IMG/VR virus record: IMGVR_UViG_3300027849_001076
Location: 1 to 37,706 of that record
DNA: 37,706 nt
From: a virus
Direction: 5' to 3' (one strand)
A program made the translations under genes and the position numbers. This document shows, piece after piece, positions 31,883 to 37,706 of the stretch (the first letter of the stretch is position 1; each line of letters starts with the position of its first letter). Below the pieces are notes generated by a model. It had not been told where the DNA came from. It saw nothing but the letters and a program-made list of their open reading frames with translations, and did not search any database.

Positions 31883-32641
31883 ATGACCAACCAACTTTTA
31901 TCAGTAGTCGATGCATTCGACACCTTAGTAACGGCTTACAACCAAGAAGTAGCCGAATTTGATCAACTGGTCACTGATGCCGACCAGCTGCAAGAGCAAA
32001 ACGACAAACTAACCACCTTGGTCAAAGACTACGAACAAGGCGCAGCTGTATTACTTAAAAACCTTGAGAACGCCCAAATAAAGCTGGCGCAAGCGAACCG
32101 TGAACGCGACCAGGCATTAACCAAAAATCAAGATGCAAACATTACCCTTGCTGCATTTAAAGAAATAGCCGGCACACCTAAAAAGCTGCGCGAAAAAGTT
32201 AAAAGCTACAAAGACCGCCTAGAAAGCCAACGCCTAGCCGCCGAGCAGCAAAAACGTAAATACCAAGACGAATGCAAGAAAAATACGCAGTTAAAAGAGC
32301 AAATACTTGAACTTGAAAACCGCCTAGATGTAGCTGCAATAAACCAAATTTACAGAAACGACAACGACATAATTCAAACCTACCCCTACCACCTAGGTGG
32401 CATGGTTGAAGGGCACGACGAACAACAAACGCCCCTGCTCTACTTAAATCAGAGCGGCCGTGGCGGTTTAATACTGCTTAACAAAGACGACGAAGCCGAG
32501 CTAGTAGAAGCACCCAAAGGTGGTTTACGCCCTAAAAAAGAAACACTTGAGCACTGCGGTAAATGGCTTCGCCGAGCAAAAGCAAATGGCTGGCAAACCG
32601 ACGTAAAAGACATAAAAGCATTAGCAAACAGCAGCGACTAA
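31883..32641 (+). CDS. Coiled-coil early protein (~252 aa)
   Basis: Start ATG 31883 is favoured over 31877 by spacing to AGGA. Residues ~15-155 form a long coiled coil rich in Gln, Lys and Glu. A compact C-terminal domain (from ~160, YPYHLGGMVEGHDE through RGGLILLNKDDEAELVE and WLRRAKANGW) follows. No known domain recognised. It is stop-start coupled (TAATG) to the next gene. Confidence 0.75.
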   Translation: MTNQLLSVVDAFDTLVTAYNQEVAEFDQLVTDADQLQEQNDKLTTLVKDYEQGAAVLLKNLENAQIKLAQANRERDQALTKNQDANITLAAFKEIAGTPKKLREKVKSYKDRLESQRLAAEQQKRKYQDECKKNTQLKEQILELENRLDVAAINQIYRNDNDIIQTYPYHLGGMVEGHDEQQTPLLYLNQSGRGGLILLNKDDEAELVEAPKGGLRPKKETLEHCGKWLRRAKANGWQTDVKDIKALANSSD

Positions 32642-32811
32642 TGAATAGCTTTGAGCAAGCAACGCTCGAAACCTTAGTCAGCTTTAAAGCAAAAAAGCCA
32701 GAAGAGATCAGCCGCTTACTAACTAACAAAAAGCTTCAACAAGAAGCCTGCCAACTAGTTAAAAAGTGGAACGACAAACGTAAACAACTGGGCTTAGTCC
32801 CTTGGGAATAA
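32641..32811 (+). CDS. Small early protein (56 aa), unassigned
   Basis: The ATG shares a base with the previous stop (TAATG), so translation is probably by re-initiation; this decides the start over an upstream in-frame ATG. The 56-residue product is helical and basic, ending LGLVPWE. Unknown role. Confidence 0.7.
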   Translation: MNSFEQATLETLVSFKAKKPEEISRLLTNKKLQQEACQLVKKWNDKRKQLGLVPWE

Positions 32812-32813
32812 CA

Positions 32814-33395
32814 ATGAACACAGAACTAAACGACGTAATGCTCGACCTTGAAACCATAGGCCAGCACTCAAACGCGGTTATCGTCTCTATTGGCGCCGTA
32901 TTTTTCAACCCGCTTACAGGCAACATTGGAGCAGAATTTTACCAAGTCATCGACCTAGAAGACGCCATGAACTACGGCACAGTAGACGGTGCAACCCTAA
33001 AATGGTGGATGAAAAAAAGCGACGAAGCCCGCGCTATTTTTAACAGTAAAGACACCATGCTATTAAAAGATGCATTACTCGAACTCAACGACTGGCTATA
33101 CCAAATTGAAGGTTACAAAAACCGCATTGTATGGGGTAACGGCGCAACGTTCGACAACACCATTTTAACCAACGCCTACACCGCCACAAAAATGACCAAA
33201 ACATGGCATTTTAGTAACGATCGCGACGTACGCACTGTTGTAGATATTGGTCGTAGAGTGCTAGGCATCGACCCTAAAAAATCAAACGAATTTAAAGGCA
33301 ACCCACATAACGCGCTAGACGATGCCAAGCACCAAGCTAAATACGTAAGCGACATTTACAAACAATTAAAGTTAAACACCAATGCACAAATTTAA
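32814..33395 (+). CDS. DEDDh 3'-5' exonuclease (DnaQ/RNase T-like)
   Basis: 193 residues from ATG 32814. Motif I is DVMLDLETIG, with the DxE pair. A middle acidic region (LNDWLYQIEGYKNRIVWGNGATFDNTIL) holds motif II with GATFD. Motif III is HNALDDAKHQAKY, with catalytic His and Asp. By family it degrades DNA or RNA 3' ends; it resembles phage and host exonucleases related to the RecE/Exo VIII-like 3'-5' group. The precise substrate is unknown. Confidence 0.87.
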   Translation: MNTELNDVMLDLETIGQHSNAVIVSIGAVFFNPLTGNIGAEFYQVIDLEDAMNYGTVDGATLKWWMKKSDEARAIFNSKDTMLLKDALLELNDWLYQIEGYKNRIVWGNGATFDNTILTNAYTATKMTKTWHFSNDRDVRTVVDIGRRVLGIDPKKSNEFKGNPHNALDDAKHQAKYVSDIYKQLKLNTNAQI

Positions 33396-33507
33396 ACGCA
33401 ATTGCATAGCCCAACAACGGGCTCGCATACGCCAATTTTATAAACGTAAAAATACAATGAAAAAAACACAGCCAAATGAGAGCAAGGTGACTTATGAAAA
33501 AGCCTAA
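33382..33507 (+). CDS. Possible 41-aa basic protein overlapping exonuclease and xis
   Basis: The frame overlaps the exonuclease end by 14 bases and the xis start by 14. The product is Arg/Lys-rich (CIAQQRARIRQFYKRKNTMKK). Overlaps at both ends are common in this operon, but no ribosome site is obvious. Confidence 0.4.
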   Translation: MHKFKRNCIAQQRARIRQFYKRKNTMKKTQPNESKVTYEKA

Positions 33508-33715
33508 ATTAATGAAAGCCCGCTGCTGGGCCAAAAACCACTTTCACAGCGACTCACTACCAAGTTACCAATCACTCCGCGACTGGGTAGCAACCGGTTA
33601 TGTACTAGGTGAATTGGTAGGCCCAGGCCAACAAGTGTATATTTACGAAGACCAACAACCAGGAACGCATGCAAAAGCAAAAGAAATTGCATTGCAACTA
33701 GCAGCGAACAGCTAA
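33494..33715 (+). CDS. xis: Excisionase (Xis-like)
   Basis: 73 residues, winged-helix type. SLPSYQSLRDWVATGYVLGELVG is the helix-turn-helix/wing region, followed by QVYIYEDQ, as in lambda-type Xis proteins. The integrase gene starts one base after its stop. It should bend attachment-site DNA and steer the integrase toward excision. Confidence 0.82.
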   Translation: MKKPKLMKARCWAKNHFHSDSLPSYQSLRDWVATGYVLGELVGPGQQVYIYEDQQPGTHAKAKEIALQLAANS

Positions 33716-33716
33716 C

Positions 33717-34892
33717 ATGGCACCAAGAAAACGACTTAACAAAAACCGAGACTTGCCGCCGTTTTTATACTTTGATAAAAACGCCGGCTATCAACTCAAG
33801 CTGGTAAACGGCAAGCGCAAAATTATTAGCCAAAACCGTACCGAAGCAATCATCATTGCCAACGAGTACAACCGCATAAAACGCGGCGGCTCATTACTAG
33901 ACGACCTAATCAACGACACCGCATCAAAAACCAGCTTTAGTAGCTTGGTAGATAAAATAATTGAGCGCATGACCGCCGATAAAAAACCCGGCACCAGTGT
34001 AGTATCTACGTGGTTAAACGACGCCGAACGCGTTAAGTCATACTTCACCATGCCAGGCGAAGAAATCACACTTAGCGACGTAACCGACTACATGAACCAC
34101 TTTCATCAAAGCGCCAGTAACAACGTATACAACCGCAAATTAAGCTTTCTTGAACTCGTATTCGACTACGCCAAAGATACAGGCCACATGCTCACCAACC
34201 CAGCTGCGCTTAAAATAAAAAAACCAAAAGAAGCCAAAAAGCGCAAAGCCCTGGACGTAAACGCATTTGAAAAAATACGCGCCGCCGCCCCACTCTGGCT
34301 AAAAACAGCCATGGACTTAACCATGCAAACCACCCATGCAGTACTCGAAGTATCACGCATAGAATACAAACTAAAAAAAGCAGAACCAGGGCGCTGTGGG
34401 TGCATTTGGTATAAAGAGCCACTCACAGACCAATACGGTAAAATTTACGGTGAACTGGCAATACACCGCCAAAAAACCTATAAAAGTGAAGCGTCGCACG
34501 TAATAATACCTATCAACGACACAATAAAAGCCATTATCGACAACAGCCGCGACAACACCGTATCGCCCTACGTCGTGCACAAGCTCCCTAAAAAGAACTC
34601 GAACCCAACCAGTGCACTGGTAAACCACATCACCCAAATAGTAAGCAAAAATATCAGCCGTGAATTTTCAAACGTACGCGACCAACTAGGCCTTTACAAC
34701 AACCTAAAACCAGAAGAACGCCCAACCTACCACGAAATACGCGGCCTATCAGCACGCCTAATAAAAGCCCAAGGCTGGGATCCACAAACACGAATGGGCC
34801 ATTCAGACAGCAAATCAACCAAAGTCTACACCGAATTCGGCAAGCAAATAGAATGGGTGCAAGTGCCTAATTTGACGGTGAGATTGATTTAA
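33717..34892 (+). CDS. int: Prophage tyrosine integrase
   Basis: 391 residues. An N-terminal arm-binding domain (LPPFLYFDKNAGYQLKL) is followed by a SAM-like core-binding region (about 72-165). The catalytic domain has His339 and Arg342 in YHEIRGLSARL, His362 in MGHSDSKSTKVY and Tyr371. The usual first arginine (TGxR) is replaced: the aligned segment reads TTHAVLEVSRI. I recall the same TTHAVLE variant in other enteric prophage integrases, so it is probably a subfamily trait. With the adjacent xis it marks the right side of the prophage; the attachment site should lie close by. Confidence 0.92.
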   Translation: MAPRKRLNKNRDLPPFLYFDKNAGYQLKLVNGKRKIISQNRTEAIIIANEYNRIKRGGSLLDDLINDTASKTSFSSLVDKIIERMTADKKPGTSVVSTWLNDAERVKSYFTMPGEEITLSDVTDYMNHFHQSASNNVYNRKLSFLELVFDYAKDTGHMLTNPAALKIKKPKEAKKRKALDVNAFEKIRAAAPLWLKTAMDLTMQTTHAVLEVSRIEYKLKKAEPGRCGCIWYKEPLTDQYGKIYGELAIHRQKTYKSEASHVIIPINDTIKAIIDNSRDNTVSPYVVHKLPKKNSNPTSALVNHITQIVSKNISREFSNVRDQLGLYNNLKPEERPTYHEIRGLSARLIKAQGWDPQTRMGHSDSKSTKVYTEFGKQIEWVQVPNLTVRLI

Positions 34893-34904
34893 AATATTAC
34901 TTTT

Positions 34905-36128
34905 TTATTTTTTATTAGTGATGTCTATACCCATCTTAATTAACCTCGCCTTCTCACCCGAAGTTTCACTTTTTAAACGGTTATAATCTTGGTATTCTTC
35001 TGGCGAAGTTTTATTTTTACATGTAGTAAAAATCAAGTCCAAGCCATCAACTATTTTATTTAACTCCTTATATTCCTCCTTAATCTCGCCTTCACTTTGA
35101 GAGAGTTTATCCTTTAATTTTTTATTTAAAATTACAACTAAATTCATTTGATTTTTAGAAATTATCTCACCAACTTTAATATCTACTCTTTCATATATTA
35201 CTTTAGACAAGATAAGATTATATCTCTCTTGCTCTAAGGAGAAACTCAAACCTTTTTCATAGCTTTTCCTCATTGACGAAATAAAACCACCATAACTTTC
35301 AAAAACTTTATTTATTTCATCATGTTTTTCAAGTTTTTTCTGAAGTAAACCTAGTAATAACTTACCCGAGCAGATATAAGCCTTGATTGCAGGAGCAATA
35401 AAGTTAGTATAATTAATACCATCACCGAATGCGGCATCTCTGAACCTCTTTAAAATAAGGAAATTATTACTTTTTTTAAATTTACTAACACTTGTGTTAT
35501 GGCAAGAAAAATATAAATGCTCAAGAATTCCATACTCCTCTATTAAACTTTTATATTTCGAGAATTTAAATTCACCACTCCCAGCCTTCTGCGCCGAGTT
35601 CAACGCTAGTAAAAACACAAGTTCATTTGATAAAAATGACCTAAATATACGTGAATACTTCCTTCTATCATCTGGACAGCTTTCATCTACAAACTTCAAT
35701 ACTTGATATGCTACTCGTAAATAACTATTTATCTGAGGGCTTTCATTAATATCAGCGGAAGCCGAACTTTTTTCGTTTTCTAACCATTCATTACCTAATT
35801 TATTTAAAGTAACATCAACAGAAGACGCCTTAAGATCTGTCTTTGAAGTTATTTTATGTGCAATATCATTATGTTGTTCTAACAACAAATTAAAGGTATT
35901 TTCAAATGACTGTTGTTTGAAAGTTTTTACAACATAATACAAAGATCCTATGGCTAAAAAAGGGGAAAGTAATCCACCTAAATAACTTCCAAACGCTCCC
36001 CAATCCTGTGGGTTTTTAGATATAGCATTATTCGAAAAATTTAGTACGTAAGGTGTAACTATAAAAAACAACATAATCAATATAAATATTGTTACTTTAT
36101 AGCTTTCTCTTAATTTGAAATATGACAA
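34905..36128 (-). CDS. PutAbiC-like abortive phage infection membrane protein
   Basis: 407 residues from TTG 36128, with AAAAGG upstream; no ATG is better placed. Two N-terminal membrane helices (about 12-30, 47-66) flank a short loop with DWGAFGSYLGG. A cytosolic helical domain follows, with ENTFNLLLEQHNDI, LRVAYQVLKFVDE, RRKYSRIFRSFLSNE and KYKSLIEEYGILEHL. These match what I recall of the putative phage abortive infection family (PF16872, PutAbiC). It probably protects the lysogen or host from other phages. Converges on the integrase gene with 12 bases between. Confidence 0.82.
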   Translation of the reverse strand: MSYFKLRESYKVTIFILIMLFFIVTPYVLNFSNNAISKNPQDWGAFGSYLGGLLSPFLAIGSLYYVVKTFKQQSFENTFNLLLEQHNDIAHKITSKTDLKASSVDVTLNKLGNEWLENEKSSASADINESPQINSYLRVAYQVLKFVDESCPDDRRKYSRIFRSFLSNELVFLLALNSAQKAGSGEFKFSKYKSLIEEYGILEHLYFSCHNTSVSKFKKSNNFLILKRFRDAAFGDGINYTNFIAPAIKAYICSGKLLLGLLQKKLEKHDEINKVFESYGGFISSMRKSYEKGLSFSLEQERYNLILSKVIYERVDIKVGEIISKNQMNLVVILNKKLKDKLSQSEGEIKEEYKELNKIVDGLDLIFTTCKNKTSPEEYQDYNRLKSETSGEKARLIKMGIDITNKK

Positions 36129-36151
36129 TTAAAACCTTTTTATATAGTAAG

Positions 36152-36439
36152 TTAATGAGTGCTTTGTGCCTTAAACGTTTGATAACACTTAAATGAAAAC
36201 ACTACAGCAAAGAATAAAGCTAAAATAAATGGAATATAAAAAATGATGGAAAACTTATCAAATAGCGCGGTAATTACAGTTGTGTGTTCTTTAGTATGGA
36301 GGCCATATCCCCAATTAAGTAAATAACCAGTCAGTAACCACAAAAGCATTGAAATAAATGCACCAACTTGCCAAAAATAGCCTGTTATTTCGAAGAGCAT
36401 ATTTATAAATTCTGAAGAGTTATTTTTTCTACGAGCCAT
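36152..36439 (-). CDS. Small membrane protein upstream of PutAbiC-like gene
   Basis: 95 residues with two membrane helices (about 26-44 and 66-87) separated by a polar loop (GLHTKEHTTVITALFDKF). It lies 23 bases ahead of the PutAbiC-like gene in the same direction, so the two probably form an operon. No family recognised; it could be a partner of the abortive-infection protein. Confidence 0.7.
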   Translation of the reverse strand: MARRKNNSSEFINMLFEITGYFWQVGAFISMLLWLLTGYLLNWGYGLHTKEHTTVITALFDKFSIIFYIPFILALFFAVVFSFKCYQTFKAQSTH

Positions 36440-36572
36440 GCTGTCCCTGCAACTAGAAATACGATTTGTCTAAATTTAAGACACTCAGCCACCTAAAGCA
36501 AGAGCTAATAGATGACATAATGATCAAAAGTACTAACAGCAAAAAAAGCAAAACTATTAGTGCAATAACTTA

Positions 36573-36599
36573 AAAGCCCGAAAATTTATAGTGGGCTTC
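36573..36599 (-). terminator. Weak terminator after the DUF4145 gene
   Basis: AAGCCC and GGGCTT (36573-36599) pair around a long AT-rich loop and are followed by T on the minus strand. The stem is only six pairs. The rest of 36440-36647 is AT-rich with nothing recognisable. Confidence 0.4.
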
Positions 36600-36647
36600 A
36601 AAGATCATTCAATATAAAATTAAAATACCTGTAATTAATACCCACAC

Positions 36648-37463
36648 TTAAGGCTTTAGACTTAATTGTTTGTGCGGTTTTTTAAACTTATCTTGTAATT
36701 GAAGTGCTACCTTTTCAATTTCAGGTTCTATGTGTTTTCGCCTGAATATATCGAGTACCACTTCAAACACTTTGTATGAGTCTAATAAGTCATCTTCAGT
36801 TATTTTATCAGCATGCGTCGCTTCATTCCCTACAAGCCGAAGTGATTGAAGCCAGCGCGCCTCTAAAGGAAATTCATCAGCCATAGCCTCAATGTTTTGA
36901 TAGAGATTTCTCTCTTGTGTATAACCTAACTCTAAGCATAGCTTTTCAACCGCCCTTCTTAGCCGATTACCCGAAGAACAAGTGTCAGAAAAAAAGTGAT
37001 TAAACGAACTTAATAACTCTTCATTTATAGAGGTCGGTGTTGTTTCGCTCAATGGAAACAAGGGTAAAGGCGGGTTGAAGCTTTCAACTTTAATTTGTCT
37101 AACCGATGTATCATTATTTGGTATTTTAGCTAAGCCAGTAGATGACACATTTTCATTACACATACCACACTTGAAAAATGCAATAAATTGCGAAGGTTGG
37201 TACATTGCCCCATCAGCAGCAGTTAGAACAAGTGCTGCTAACTTAAAGAAGCTATTATCTTCTTTATTTGCGAAATCCATTAACTCATTGTCTTTAAACT
37301 GTTCCTGATAAGCTCTTCTTGCTTGCCAAGATAATTTCCTAGCAGTAAAGCTTTCAGTATCTAATTTAAGATTCATACTTTTACAGTATGGGCATGGTAA
37401 AGCGGGATAGCTCTCTAGAAAATTTAGTTTGGACACGTTAGCCCATAATTGCTTATTAAACAT
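36648..37463 (-). CDS. DUF4145-containing protein with N-terminal zinc-binding region
   Basis: 271 residues; ATG 37463 follows AGGAAA. CPYCKS at ~24-29 and a distant CGMC near 103 suggest a zinc site. The C-terminal half matches DUF4145: FNPPLPLFPLS, then SSGNRLRRAVEKLCLELG, ALEARWLQSLRLVGNEATH-type residues and a DLLDSYKVFEVVLDI helix. DUF4145 is found alone and fused to restriction and other defence enzymes; its molecular role is unsettled. Together with the PutAbiC-like gene it suggests a defence block. Confidence 0.78.
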   Translation of the reverse strand: MFNKQLWANVSKLNFLESYPALPCPYCKSMNLKLDTESFTARKLSWQARRAYQEQFKDNELMDFANKEDNSFFKLAALVLTAADGAMYQPSQFIAFFKCGMCNENVSSTGLAKIPNNDTSVRQIKVESFNPPLPLFPLSETTPTSINEELLSSFNHFFSDTCSSGNRLRRAVEKLCLELGYTQERNLYQNIEAMADEFPLEARWLQSLRLVGNEATHADKITEDDLLDSYKVFEVVLDIFRRKHIEPEIEKVALQLQDKFKKPHKQLSLKP

Positions 37464-37505
37464 AGAGTTTCCTAAAATATTCTAATTTACCAGCCATGCT
37501 ACCTA

Positions 37506-37706
37506 TTATCTACTTGGAACACCCAATATTCTTAATATTTCATTTTTAACGCTTAGTAGCTCATGAGCTGGTAACGAATCAGGCGCTTTGTTAAATATAC
37601 TATACCCTTTTGCATACCGCTCTCTATAATTATCATAAGCATCTGAGGTATAGCTATTCATTAGGTGCATATTAGGCTCACTCTTCAAGCTATTAAAAAG
37701 CTTCAC
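37506..37706 (-). CDS. Partial leftward ORF at window edge
   Basis: At least 66 residues, open to the window end; the GTG at 37706 is only a possible start. The visible part is polar and unrecognised (DAYDNYRERYAKGYSIFNKAP), ending ILRILGVPSR. Upstream sequence is needed to define it. Confidence 0.5.
   Translation of the reverse strand: MKLFNSLKSEPNMHLMNSYTSDAYDNYRERYAKGYSIFNKAPDSLPAHELLSVKNEILRILGVPSR

Noticed and set aside
34166-34637. Leftward frames within the integrase gene
   Set aside because: Antisense shadows; Cys/Leu/Phe-rich products with no start signals.
34893-37706. A second tRNA-Pro 3' copy or direct repeat marking the right attachment site
   Set aside because: I scanned for GTTCGAATCT and CCATACCGACC and for shared words with 5065-5300 and saw none, so the right prophage end remains unassigned.

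Overview
The window is mobile DNA from a gammaproteobacterium. Moderate-to-low GC, a proteobacterial tRNA-Pro(GGG) 3' end and the style of the phage genes suggest a marine Alteromonadales host such as Pseudoalteromonas; this is inference, since no host marker gene is present. It holds a nearly complete temperate siphovirus-type (HK97-like) prophage of about 29.6 kb (roughly 5.3-34.9 kb), flanked by two other accessory regions.

Left flank (1-5064): a leftward integrative-element end with a TPR protein, a zinc-ribbon protein of unknown function and a P4-type tyrosine integrase, closed by a 45-bp tRNA-Pro 3' fragment (5020-5064) that marks an attachment core.

Prophage late region (5.3-24.3 kb, minus strand). 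Transcription runs leftward from a late promoter near 24.3 kb through two strong intrinsic terminators. It continues through lysis (SAR endolysin, Rz/Rz1 spanins, holin), HNH nuclease, TerS, TerL, portal, ClpP-type prohead protease and major capsid protein. Head-tail connectors, tail tube, the G/GT chaperone pair with a -1 slippery site, tape measure and tail-tip genes follow. The tail tip includes an unusual NodB-like polysaccharide deacetylase, an NlpC/P60 peptidase and a TipJ-type host-specificity protein. A Q-like antiterminator encoded just upstream probably lets polymerase pass the terminators.

Putative replication and switch region (24.3-30.75 kb). PriCT-2/Toprim primase and VapE-like helicase genes lie beside a dense array of TGGTCA/TGACCA repeats, a candidate origin. 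A YdaS/Cro-like gene (leftward) and a CI-like S24 repressor (rightward) diverge from a three-operator region. A second three-operator region with the same consensus sits 2.2 kb away at the rightward early promoter. Between them lie a four-helix membrane protein co-transcribed with CI and a short stand-alone transcription unit encoding a 17-residue peptide with a tandem HVVKE repeat.

Right early operon (30.75-34.9 kb, plus strand): a LuxR-type HTH protein, several small proteins, a coiled-coil protein, a DEDDh exonuclease, Xis and a second tyrosine integrase.

Right flank (34.9-37.7 kb, minus strand): a PutAbiC-like abortive-infection protein, a small membrane protein and a DUF4145 protein. 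This looks like a defence cargo block, either a prophage moron region or a neighbouring island. Neither outer attachment site of the prophage could be identified with confidence.
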